Part shown: positions 1 to 11,800 of the stretch, piece after piece
How the letters are laid out: every line of letters begins with the position of its first letter
Numbering within the stretch: position 1 is the first letter of the stretch
Assembly: GCA_036362985.1 (NCBI GenBank)
Contig: JAYGXS010000008.1
Coordinates: 20,564,598-20,628,597 of the forward strand
Length of the DNA stretch: 64,000 nucleotides
Source: Ligula intestinalis
Lineage: Eukaryota > Platyhelminthes > Cestoda > Diphyllobothriidea > Diphyllobothriidae
Direction of reading: 5' to 3'
Notes under the pieces: generated by a model
What the model saw: only the letters and a program-made list of their open reading frames with translations
Told to the model about the DNA's origin: nothing
Database searches by the model: none
Made by a program: the position numbers and the translations under genes

Positions 1-982
1 AGTACGCAATAGTAAAGTGACTGAAATAAAAACAAAAGCAATCTACAATGAAATATTGCTTAAAATAACACGTTAACTCAGGGAAAAGCTTCTCGAAGAA
101 GTAGCCAATCAACGTACAGAACAGATGCGCAACATTGCGCATCGTCTTATGTATTCCAGTGCCGCCATGTGCGGCTAAAATGTTTAATTACGACATCAGT
201 CAACAAATAGACGCAGTCCTCTGCTTAACAACGATTTACGTTTCAAATGGCCATTCATAACTGCAAACGTGTTCGTAAGTCGTTATTCAACAGCATTTGA
301 CACTTTACTGTGCTCAAATTGACTTCCATATGTTGGCGTGATAATAACTCGGTATACATATTTGCTCATCCCAAAATTCATTAGTAGTAGAGTAATGCGT
401 GTATTATCTTCGCATGTCTGAGAGTTCGTCTGTACACGGAACCAACCGTGTATTTTATGTTGCTCAGTACAAAGGGCCTTTAGCAGCTTTTCTCTCTCCC
501 CCCCACCCCCACCGTAATGATCAAACAGCCTTTATCTCTATTTTACGCCTAGGATCAGAAACAAAATTGAGTTTATCCAGTCTACACAATTGTCTACCCT
601 TATCAGGATCGCAGATAGGTGCCCCTAGAGCAGAACAATATGCCTACATCCAAGCCTTTCGGTTTCTGATTGCTTTGGTATAAGGTGCAGAATTTTAATT
701 TGCCGTCACCAATTCGCCACTAGAAACCCAGGGCCTTTTCAGGGTTTAATTTCGGATGCCTCTCGTGACTGATGATTGTAGTAAAGTTTTTTAAAACCCG
801 CTGTCAACTGATGATGATGATGATAACGCATTCTTATGTTTGATAATAAGCTCCTCTAGAACTTATTAAAATTCCAATCAAACCACCGAAACGGGATTGA
901 GTTTTTTAGTTGTCAGACACTCTGTATGGTTAAGATGCTATTGTGGACATTTCGACTCTCGGCAACAAGGTGAGAGCAGATA
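1..982. other. Unassigned sequence upstream of first visible exon
   Basis: No recognisable coding exon, RNA gene or mobile element was seen here. A 94-codon open frame at 399-683 has no recognisable motif and a C-rich low-complexity patch, so I do not call it a gene. By position this is probably part of the intron before the first visible ABHD exon, because the missing N-terminal half of that protein must lie upstream. A short (gat)n run sits near 810-822. Confidence 0.4.
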
Positions 983-1389
983 TACAGGGTGTCCACGAAG
1001 TCTGGGTACATGAGGGATGAATACATAATTTTAGAACAAAACAATTTTATTTCATTATAATGTTAAGAGATTATATAATCAATATGATTTCCATTATTTG
1101 CAATGCATAATTCGATGCGCCTTGCTAAATTCTGGTGAACTAGATTGAATAGGTGTACATTGCCGTCGATTTCAGCACACTGACTGATAATGTGTTCTCT
1201 CAAGTGGTTTAGATTTGCAATATAATTATTGACGCCTTGTGAAGAAGCCATGGCGTGCGATATTGTGCTGCAGCTGCGCTGAGAGCCTAAGCGTTGTTGA
1301 CTAGTCATGGGACTCTGCCGTCCCAACAGAAATAACATAAATAAAATATTATAATTTTCTATGCACCCAGACTTTGTGGACACCCTGTA
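983..1389 (-). mobile_element. mariner-type DNA transposon, internally deleted, with TIRs and TA target duplication
   Basis: The ends are inverted copies beginning CAGGGTGTCCAC (985 onward, and inverted up to 1387), matching over about 27 bp with few mismatches. TA dinucleotides at 983-984 and 1388-1389 are the expected Tc1/mariner target duplication. A 106-codon frame on the minus strand (1063-1383) starts inside one TIR and ends in a stretch like the C-terminus of IS630/Tc1/mariner transposases (spaced Arg-Arg, Cys and a G-x-HI ending). The catalytic DD(E/D) region is missing, so this is a non-autonomous deletion derivative. The TIR identity suggests moderate age. Confidence 0.82.
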
Positions 1390-1652
1390 GTGATTTGCGC
1401 ATGAATTACTATCTCGCTAGTAGACTTGCGCTGCTAATATCGTAATCTCTCGTCCCCTAACTGGGCTCTCTGTCTCGACAGAGTCAAACAGTTTGGAGGC
1501 AAGAGAGCGCGTACGAATTGCATGGTGGCAATGCTCACCTTAACGTGCCCCCTCCCCACCTTATATGCGGCATCACCGATAATTCTTGCCTTCTGTGTGC
1601 ATTTTAGGATTATCGGTTTATCTGTTCTCTCTTTTTTATTTCTGTGCTTTAG

Positions 1653-1765
1653 ACTCCGCGAACCTACTCGGCTTCTGACACGGAAGACGTCTCCGAGGTC
1701 ATCTCACTCATTCATAGCCGTTATCCGGATGCACCGCTCACGGCCGTCGGTATCTCCTTGGGCGC
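1653..1765 (+). CDS. ABHD3: ABHD exon a (nucleophile-elbow exon)
   Basis: Acceptor AG is at 1651-1652 after a T-rich tract; donor GTTAGT starts at 1766. The exon begins in phase 0 and ends with two bases of the Ala codon after G-I-S-L-G. Translation runs TPRTYSASDTEDVSEV and onward to the catalytic serine. The frame stays open past the donor for a few codons, but only splicing at 1766 restores the family sequence in the next exon (LILFNYISSFGE). Confidence 0.92.
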
Positions 1766-2790
1766 GTTAGTGATCACCTACGTGATTTGAATTTGATCTT
1801 TTTTCTCCATTCTTTTGAAAAAAAGCACATTTTGAGCAACACTGTCGCGGTCGGACTGCAGTTCATTTAATTTTTTATGTGTTTGCGACGTGATTACAGG
1901 GGTCTACTTTGTGCAATCGACCCCGCCAGCCCCACCGGTACTGCAAACAACGTTCTTTCATACCCCCTGCGTGTGGAGCGTGGGCTTTTTTTGCTTAGGA
2001 AAGCCGTGGTCTTGTGTGCGTGGTCGTCAGGCGAAGACCCGCATCTCTTTTGGATGGGGGGGGGGGGAGACTGACTGCTTTCAGGTCATCTTTGCTCCTT
2101 CGCTCGGAATTTCGGCTCGGGTTTTCGTGGTACCAGTTTGATGATGAGTGCGTACGTGCATGTGTTATGGTTTGGAAGGTTGCCAACTGACAGGCTCATA
2201 AATATGGGCTTTTATGGCACCGACACTCAGCTGGGATCCGACCGGTCCTCCCTCCACCCCCCCCCCTTTGCTGCTGTCTTCGTCCTTGTGGTGGTTTACG
2301 GTGCGTCGCTCCGTGCCCCTTCTCCCTTTTCGCTGGTTTTCTTGGCTCTGTCTTGGCATCGGATGGAAGAACGCGTGAGATAGATGTCGCAAAAGTCTGT
2401 TCTCACTATAATCCTGCGCAAGTCACGGTTCCTGCACCTCCCTGTCGTGGAGCGCGCGGCGGAACTTACTAAAGTCCACCACCGAACTGTCCTAAATCAT
2501 GTGAATGTCAACAGCTGGTTTGGATGCTCCCTTTATGCAGGGTAGGGGAGGGGGCAGAATACTTTTCAGGTCACCTGCCATCTTCCGTTCGTGATGCTGG
2601 TTCGGGCTTTTCACGAGACTCATTTGATGTTCATTAGGTGAGCGTATCAGAAATATAGGCAATCGCGCTAACTGGTTTTTTCATTTGCTTTAAATCTCAA
2701 TAGAAGAGGCTTCTGAGGCCGCTTATTTTGCGTCCAGAAGGATCTTTGCTTCTAGATTTAGTGGGGAGGGAGAAGGAGGGCCTTAGAACT

Positions 2791-2822
<32 letters not shown>

Positions 2823-5800
2823 GTTGAACCGATATTATTTGTGAGGATGTGGTCCCTCTTCAACTGCACTCGCGCAGCACATTTCGTAAATAAATGTAAA
2901 GCATTTTTCGCAGGTAAAAATAATTGACGGAAATACGATTCAATATAACACCGATGTTTCTAGTCCTGATGGCCAATGTGTCGTCAAGTTGGCAAAGTCG
3001 GACTTCCAGCTGGAGAGATTATAATGAAAAGTATCTTCTAATCGTCTTAAAACCAGCTCGACAGGAGGGTCCTCATGCCTCCGAGCTTACAGAGTTATGG
3101 GTGCATGTCTGACTGCCTTTAAGTTGCAGTTTGAATAGGTCTTGCTGCTATTTTCTTTTCCTATGCTGGCCGTTGTGAATAGTTTTCACTTTCATCCACA
3201 TCTTATTATGTCAGCGCCAGACGTTCGCATTACATCATAAAAATGCGAAATTTGTAGTAACCAAAGCTTCACCGAAAAAGTAGTCGTTGCTATTTCACAC
3301 TAATTTGAAATGAAAATGCAAAAAGCTCCTGGCTTGTCTATAATCAGGTGTTTATGTGCACGAAATTTGCACTGTTTTGCGAATAGCATCATTGATCTAC
3401 TCCCCTATTTCCCTTCTCTTGTCTTTCTGTTTCTCTTCAACTCGCTCATCTATTTATTTCTGCTCTTCTTCTTAATATCATTATTATTCCTTCATTTTTG
3501 TCGTTTTATTGTGATTATTATTCTGCGTTATTACTCGGTAATTAATATTTCGGCCTTGTAAATAGCTAAATATTCATTTTGGCGCGAGGCCTCTGCCGAA
3601 TCAGTAAATGCCGCTCCGGTTGCTACCGGTTCGTCCTTTATTTTGAAAGCAATATCCCCTGTTTTATACACATTGCCGATAAAGAAAACAGAGACTGGAG
3701 TGGCCCTTTCTGGCTTATTGAGCATCATCAGCAAGCCATACCCAATGGTAGCTGATGCGAGGCTCGATCCCGCGACTGGTTGATTAGAAGTCTAAAATGC
3801 TTGAAACCACTGCGCCACAGCCTTATTGCCTCTTAACAGCTTTCATTGGGAAAAGTAACACTGATGGCTGGACCTTCACCGATCTATTCCAGGAACCGCT
3901 TGTGCTTGTACTTGTTGCGGCTGCGATCATGACTGATCTAGCCAGCCTCGATGATGCCCCGTACGGTGCTTCTCCACGCGCGACGATCCGTGCCTTGAAC
4001 TGTCCAGGTCTGCGACCACGGATCGTCGCGTGTAGAGAAGCACCGTACGGACATCCTCGAGGCTGGCTAGATCAGTCATGATTGCAGCCGCGACAAGTAA
4101 AAGGAAGCAATCGTCCTTTTCTGCCTTGACTGCCCGATGATGGCTAATAAGCCGAAAAGTGCCAGTCCAATCTGCCTCATCTTTGTCAATAATGTTCGTC
4201 TGCCTATAATACTAGTCTCTGTGTGGCCACTGACGGGGCTTAAGATTGAGTTCCGTACCCGCTTGGTCATCAATCAAATCCTACATATTCTCATTACAGC
4301 GGTTGCTTACCTCCGCGGTAATTTGCTTTCCTCCATCCAGACTCATCCTCTTCAACTACATCTCCTCATTCGGTGAAGCTGTCAGCACCTCGAAGGAGGC
4401 GGAGGAGGAGAAGGCCAACGAACTGCAACTCACACCCAAGATGGAAAATGGCGGCAAAAAGTGTCCTCTGCGTGCCGGCATGTGCATTTCAATGCTCTGG
4501 AAGCTGGGCGAGTCCTCGGCAAGTTTGGAAAAACCACTCGACTGGCTGCTATTCAATCGTCCACTGACCAACCTCCTCTGCCAGATTGTTCACAGGAACG
4601 CGGAAGTACTGTCGGACAAGTTTGACGTTCCCCGAGTTCTCCGGGTAAGCCCTTTTAATTCACCCCTCTGTTGATTTCTTCTTACAAATTAAGGGCAATC
4701 ATATGTAGTTGCAGTGCACAACAATAAACTGAAGAGGTGAGAAGAAGAAGAAGAAGAAGAAGAAGAAGAAGAATAATAAGAAGAAGAAGACTCGATCGCT
4801 GGGACAGTACGTTTATTCGCCTGATGTTTCGATGTCCGTCGCGGATTCCTCATCAGAGACATGAGTAGCAGAAAGGTTAAGTATGCACAGACGTTTGCAG
4901 TATTTATAGGACACAGTCATTACTGCAAGCATACAGCGACCATTAACGTTAATTGCCTTCTTGTGCGTGGACTGCTTGTTGAACGGCACGCGGGCTCTGG
5001 CCTGTTGAACTTTCGTTACGGGCGGTGAACTCGGGCATGATAATTGCTCGGCCGTCTGGCTCCCGGGTGTTGGCGTACGATGAGGCGGTGGCCTGCCCGT
5101 TCCTCAAGTGACGGCTTGCTTTGGCCAAATTGAATCTCAGGATTGAATATGGATTTGGCAAATCGTTGCACTTGTTGATGGATTGGGGGCCCGTGAACCA
5201 TGACTCAAGTAGTTCTCGGCTCACCCGATTGTCACCTCTTGCGAGAATTTCGGCCTCATCAATTGCTTCCTGGGACATGGATGTTCGCTTGTATTGGCAG
5301 ACTGAAGATACAGATACAGTTCCCGACCCCTGATCTGAACTAACGACTGTCCAGCGCGTAGGATGTTTGTGGGGCACCTTCACTTTAGCATTATGCACAA
5401 CCTACTCTTCAAGCTGATTTTTCGGAAGGGATCACTTATTCAGCATTCGAAATGAGGATAAAAGGAGTGTTCACAAGTCAAAGTGTATTAGAGGCCTCCA
5501 AAATCCACACGCACATCTACGGTAGCATCTGCCGCTCAGAGTGCATAGAACGCGCAAGAGAATCATGTCGGTTTGGGCAGTCGAGTGGATGAAATCTCAC
5601 AATAGTAGGAATCCATATGCCAGGTTTATGCGGACAGCATAGTCAGCCTCCCACCCGATTGCACAACGTTTGTTTCAAATATCCAATGACCAATGCAGCG
5701 GAAATTTATCACTGAGATGTTTCGACCTATGGCTGGGTTAGATCTGTTTTCCAAAAGCAATTAAACCAAAAGTGATCATTTCCTCCCCTTCGTGGCCATT

Positions 5801-8800
5801 TAATTCAAAACGGCTGTCCCCCTCTATACCACTCCCGTGGGATGGCCCTAGACCAGGGGTCGGCAGCCTATGGCTCGCGAGCCATATATGGCTCTTTTGA
5901 TGATTGTGTATGGCTCTCTCTCAGAAACTTTAGATTTTATGATTTTAGTTACTCTTTCGGGGTCCAAATAGTGGGTTGTACTTGGATCACTACAATCATC
6001 CGTCCAAATCCCAGGTTGGAAGTTAAAAGACGTCACCAGAAGGAGTGATTTATTATGTACAGAACTCTCATTTGCTGTACCAGGTGGCAGTGGCCACTGG
6101 CGAAGCCAGGGATGGTCCTGACTGCGTCCAGCCAGACCTGAGAGAGAATGAAACAGTGGTGGCAGCTGATTCAGTAGGATTGCGGAGCAGGTTCATCACG
6201 CATCAAACCGAGTGTTCACTGAACACAGCCGACCTACGTTATATTCGTGGCCTCTCCGTTAGAGATTTTGAAGAAGAATTGACTGACCTTAAGGCCTCAG
6301 GCATGTGGGTGAATAAGTTCAAGTTATTCAATGAAGATTTGGAAAGGATCGCACGACATAAAGCGGAGTTCGCAAGCAAGCTCATTGTGAGCAGCAGCTG
6401 ATAATGAAAACTTGGAACACGCTTCCGGTCACATACCACACACTGCAGCGTGTGAGTATTGCTGTATTGACCCTGTTTAGATCTACGTATGTATGTGGGC
6501 AGTCATTCTCACATCTTAGATACATAAAGTTCACCCTAAGATTTCGTCTAAAGGATGAAAGCCTCAACGCTTGCATGAAGCTTAACCTCACCAATTACCG
6601 ACCAGACTGTTAAACCCTCAGCGTATCTATGCAACGCCAGAAGTCACATAAACAATGAGTATTATAAGAGCATTATTTGAAAGAATAAATTCAGAGGCTT
6701 ATTATACTCGCATTTAATATAATTTCATTTTAAATATGCTATATGGCTCTTTCTGAAATATATTCCCAAATATTTGCTTGCTTGGCTTTCGGAGTTAAAA
6801 AGGTTGCCGACCCCTGCCCTGGACTGAGCTGCAAGCTGAAAGGAAAACGATGGGTGTCTTTCCTTTAATCTACCCTCTGTCGATAGTCAATAACGGTAGG
6901 TGGTGCCGATAGCTTACAGAAGCGAATAAAGGAGAATGTTCGCTTTCCAGGTATTTGCATCGGTAAAGAAGAAGAATAGTCGACCACCGGATTGCTTTGT
7001 ATATTGTTGTGAGCTTTCGAAATCGTGCAGGAGTCCATCGTCAAACAAGAAAACAACAGCAAAGGAGTGGTTGTTTATGACGTGTGTACAATTTGAACGT
7101 GTAGAAATCGATAACTGTCTGGCGTGGGCGTCAGTTGGCCAAATCAGCTATGAAAATGGGGTGGTTATATAGGATGCAGGCCCAAATAACTGTGAAAGGC
7201 GTCTGGCCGTGACTGTACGTAATTGCGCAATGCCGGGGCCAATTCGGCACATCGGTTGACTGAATTCCCGTCCGTCGACCAGGCCTCAATCAACTCCCTG
7301 CTCGTCCTGTTTCCGGTGTGGGCGAGCACCTTGACGGCCGCGAAGTTAAACTCATGACCTGTTTCATAGGTGTAAACTGCAACTTGGGATAATTCTTCGC
7401 CTCGTCGCACGGCCAACTTTTGTTCATGAATGCGCAATCCGAGCGTGCGTTCAGTTTGGCCTGTGTAATTACAGGGACAGTATAGGCATGGGATGCGGTA
7501 CACTACTCCAGATTGCTCATTCGGCGTAAGCCGGTCTTTTATTTTTATCACCCTGCTGCGCATAGTAGCTTTGGTTCTGTGTGCAATTGCAGCTCCTTGT
7601 CCTACGGTTATGTGCTCAGTCGCTACTGAGACGTCTTTGATGTATTTCATAGCGTGCCATATCCTCGGCGGTTCTTTCGTTCGGGTCCTCCAGGACCCAA
7701 TTTAGTTAACCGATGTGTTGAATTAGCCCGGGTGTACAGAGCATTGCGCAATTACGTACAGTCATGGCCAGACGTCCTTCACAGTTATTTGGGGCCGCAT
7801 GCTCTATTATCACTCCATTTTCGTTGCTAACATGGCCAATCGGTGCCCACGCTAGACAGTTATCAACTTATGCACGTTCAAATTTTAACTGTTTTGTTCA
7901 CACTTTATAACCACCCACTCTTTTGTTGCTGTTTCATTTTCTCTGACGATGGACTCCTGCATGAGTTCGAAAGCTCAAAATAAAATACATATCTTTCCGG
8001 TTTTTGACCATCTGTCTTCTTTACCGGTGCTTAGAGAAGCAGCTGCAGACCTTTAAAAAACTCCTTACGGAAGACTACAGATTATCGGTTTATAAAATAA
8101 GAGCCTCGACAAAGAGCAGAGTTATTGGGTCATAATTTCTTAGTTATTTGCTTTCATCAGCCGACCGTTCGGGTTACCTGGGGTTCGGGTTACCGTTTCA
8201 CCATTAGTTTAACCCACATTATGGATACCCTAAACAAATACCACATTTTTTTGCTAATAAAGATAAACTAAAAATGCCCTACGTCATCATAAACTCAAAG
8301 TCAGTAAGGGGCATATCTACGCTAAAAAAGAAGAAGTTGATCACAAACTCTCATTTTTTGCTATCTCCATGTAGAAAAAAATGTCGGCACGTTTCTCCAA
8401 TCGTTTTACGGTAAAAAGAACTGATGTGCACATCATTCTAAATCACCAGAGTAATTTGCTCATCTCTCACAAACGGTTTGTTGTCAGGGCTTACTTAGTC
8501 GACAAAGGCTTAATGCTCTGACAAAAGAAGTTACTAAAAACAACTTCTTTGTCCACTGCTTTCCCGACAAGTGTACAATATAAATGTTATACTTTGATGC
8601 ATGACACAGTAGTGGTGCCCCTAAGAAAGAAACTGGTTTAACTCCTACTGTGTCATGCGTCAACGTATATTATTTATGCAGTACCCTTTTCGGGAAAAAC
8701 ATTGGACAAATAAGTGTGTGATTCAATTCATGGTGCGAGATAGGGCATTTGTAGTTCAAGTGGTTAGAGCGTTGGCTTCCGGTAAAGGCCTTCTCTACCA

Positions 8801-11800
8801 TGTGGATCCAAATCCTGCCGAACGCTTCGAGTTTCTCCTCAGTTGGGTCAACTCAAATAGAAAGGAGTCGTCTATAAGATGCCACTGCACTACTGGTAAA
8901 CTGGAAAATCGGCCGCTACACACACGCACACGCACATCCACAGACATAAGTTTGTAGTATATAGGTGATACCTTCTCCCACGTTGCCATGCGTACGCTGC
9001 AAACTGGAACACTGTATTCTGGGACATAACTCGCCTTTTTGGTGTCCGTCCACTTAAGATGGGCCGTGTTTCTTTGGAGACCATACACTCCCATGACGTG
9101 CACATTAATCCGCGCACCTATTTAGACGCCGTGTGCAGCAATATCAAGGAAGAATGGAAAGGACAACAGCCAATCCAAGTGAGGCATCAACCCACCGCGA
9201 TAGCTGATTGGCAGAAAGAATTGAGCGATATCGATTTTCTCTCAGGCACGTTGAAAGGTGTAACATTTCGCACATTTTCTGCGCGTCTGACAACGAAAAT
9301 GACAACATTGGTGAATCGGCGCCAAAAAATGTGACATAGAACTTGTTGGCTTTCGTAAAAAAATATTTCTTTCAAATTATCCTTCGTTTAAGTCACCTCT
9401 CTGTACCATAGAACTGGGCCAATTTCTTTGGTAACGTCCGTCGATCGTGTTAGTGAATACGTTCGTGGCGTTTTGCCTTGGCTTTATCCTTACCCAGAGA
9501 AAAAAGCGAAAAAATTGATCAGTCTAACACCGACTAGTTCGATCAGTCGTTTAAATGTCTGATCGATAATTAGCGTTAAAAACCTTAAAAATGGAGGGCT
9601 GGCCACGATAAAAGTTGGTTCTGGCGAGCAACTTCACCTTGACTATTCCCGACTCATTAACCGGCTGTAGCAGCTTGCCGTGCCCAACCCCATGCTCGAA
9701 TCCTTGACGTGTATTTCGTCATTTCCTCAGTATTGGCCTCCCTTTACGTAGATAACGAATAAAAGTATATGACAATTTGAATTCGCATGGAAATTAATGC
9801 ATAACAGCAAGGTCATTGTTAAACGTGGAGAATATTCAGTAATAATATTTCCTTCAAAGTTGGGTGCAGGAATGAAAAATTTAGGCCAGTAAGGTAACAC
9901 AACTAAAATTTTGGTGAAATCTAGGTCTGAGGTTACCAGGGTAATTAGAGGTTAGCTACATGGTCTCACTGTGGCACAGGGTCAGTTTAGTTCCTGTCCG
10001 AACGTGTACTCAGAAACATGTTTTGTGGTCAACAAAGTGACCGCTATGTATCAGACAGTATGTAATCGAGGACCTTGTTTTTCTATTTTCTTACTTGAAA
10101 AAGCAAATGCTCAGCTTTGAACGATGTCCTTGCTGTTATGTATTGACTTCGTATGTGCACATTCAAACTGCCGCGTGCTCCATTCGTTAAGTATGACATG
10201 CAAAGACGGGTTGCTGTTGAAAAACAGTCGTGCGATTTGTTGGTCCCAATAAATCCTGCTGCCTACGCCTTTTTTTAAATGGACGTTTTTTAGTCGAAGC
10301 AAATATAGCTATCTTCCTATTTGTTTTTTGACCGACGTCTCCCCGCTGTTGGATAAGATCACTTTTAACAGAGGCAACAATTTGCAAATTCCTTACCAGG
10401 CAGTGCGTTGTGTTTAGGCGGTTGGTCGATAAACTGCATCTTAGTCTGGACAGTCATAAATGGCTAACCAGGGCGCTGGCATTCTAACCGACCCGTCGCC
10501 GGTATAGCTGACTAATGACGGCTAATAAGCCGGACATAGTCATGCCAGTCCCCCCTCTCCCCGCACTTTGTCGGTTTATGTTCTTCTGCGAGTGCTGCAA
10601 GCAAATTTCCTAAATTTGTAAATGTTTGATTATTTCTCCCATACCAGCGGGAATGCATTTACGAAAACTTAAAAATAATAATTAGCAACATTAGGCATAT
10701 TAAGTACTTAAAAGGACTATAAGAGGTTCTAAGTGTTCGCTACGAAAAATAAATTTTCTCGATAATTCCCAGCTTGTGATGACGTCAAAAATAGCTGTAA
10801 AGTAGAACAATCAATTTACATAGTTTGTTAAGTATGACACTTAAAGCAACCACTTTCTTTGTACAAAAAGAACTTGCCTTTAGTCGAATTATTTTGTTAA
10901 TTTGAAAATGATTACACTTGTTGTTACTGATTATGTTTTAATAAATTCCCTCTTCATATGGGAAATTTTTGCCGTGTTCATTGATCAGTTTACTAATTCT
11001 CCGTTTTTTGACGTTTACATCAAACCCTTTAAAATAAGATATAACTAAATAGCATTTACCGAAAAAACGAGCTTTTTGGATATTACTTACTATGGAGAAG
11101 ACCATTTTGGTCAAATGTTGAAATGCTTCAGAACAGCAAACCACATTTTCCAGCATGCAACATGTCAGCTAGATACAACGCATATTATTATTCCTAAGAT
11201 TAATAAAAAAAGTTTCCATAGTAGGCTACCTCTTTAAAATGTGCCTTTGTTGGATATTTAACTGACGAACCTCTGCGTCTATTAATTTTTTTCAAGGTAA
11301 TGTCACAGTGAAAATGGAGACATTTGACAATTTCCTTAATTTACCTGAAAAAAAGATTAAATTTGACTGGAGATGAAAGAACATACCTTTTTTCTTTATA
11401 ACGGATTATTTTTCGCTTAAGAAGATTTATTATAAGATCCGTAATGAACCTCCAAATGCAAAAAAGCAGCCCATGTATATGACCATTTTTTGAGATACTT
11501 ATTAATCTTCTGTCTATTCCGTTTCTAAATAACGCTTGGGCGGAACCTTTTGTTTGCAACAAACTATATTTCTACATTACTTACATTAAATAAGCCTTTC
11601 CATTGGCTGTCTGCGCAGTTACATGTAGAAACTTTGTTTGCGCCTACGACAAGCTGTGCAGTAAAAGAAAATTTTCTGCCAAGAAATTTTTTGTTACTTC
11701 ATTTTTTGCAAAAAAACTTCACAGAATAGCTAAATATATTTTTTAAGCTTCTATTGCTGCTTGTTTCTTAAACTTCGCTTTAGTTCCATTTGATCAACTT

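Larger units (their letters stand above)
1766..4340 (+). other. ABHD intron of 2.6 kb
   Basis: Intron defined by GTTAGT at the start and a pyrimidine-rich CCATCCAG at the end. It contains a short G-run near 2056-2067, a 31-base poly-G tract (2791-2821), a reverse-oriented SINE (3585-3822), a LINE-tail palindrome (3908-4100) and a partial SINE body (4118-4200). The rest (about 1790-2790 and 2825-3580) has no feature I can name. Confidence 0.8.
4736..5300 (-). mobile_element. Penelope-like element copy (subfamily A), 5'-inverted
   Basis: On the minus strand: endonuclease C-terminus, hammerhead-like core (4800-4860), then TTC repeats. At the other end (about 5256-5297) lies the shared terminal motif (TTGCTTCCTGGGAC... 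on the + strand). That motif is in the opposite orientation to the one expected from the coding strand, i.e. the body is inverted relative to the 3' motif. The 8-mer ACTGAAGA at 4728-4735 and 5301-5308 is a plausible target duplication. Reverse transcriptase is absent. Confidence 0.72.
6935..8035 (-). mobile_element. Penelope-like element (subfamily C), inverted-end copy with GIY-YIG region
   Basis: Arms of about 290 bp (6940-7240 and 7735-8035) are diverged inverted repeats. Each contains the endonuclease C-terminus, a conserved leader (GGCCAA...GCCCACGC) and a hammerhead-like core pointing outward. The GIY-YIG domain lies between them. The 3' motif (inverted, with CCTGGAAAGCGAACATTC on the minus strand) is at the left end near 6928-6955. 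The arrangement fits 5' inversion during integration. Confidence 0.75.

Noticed and set aside
399..683. 94-codon open frame as a possible gene
   Set aside because: No recognisable motif, low-complexity C-rich part, no splice or promoter context; typical chance frame.
8170..8205. Telomere-like GGGTTA words
   Set aside because: Only two or three irregular words, no array.
8735..8830. A functional tRNA gene
   Set aside because: Box A and box B resemble a tRNA, but the cloverleaf stems do not close.
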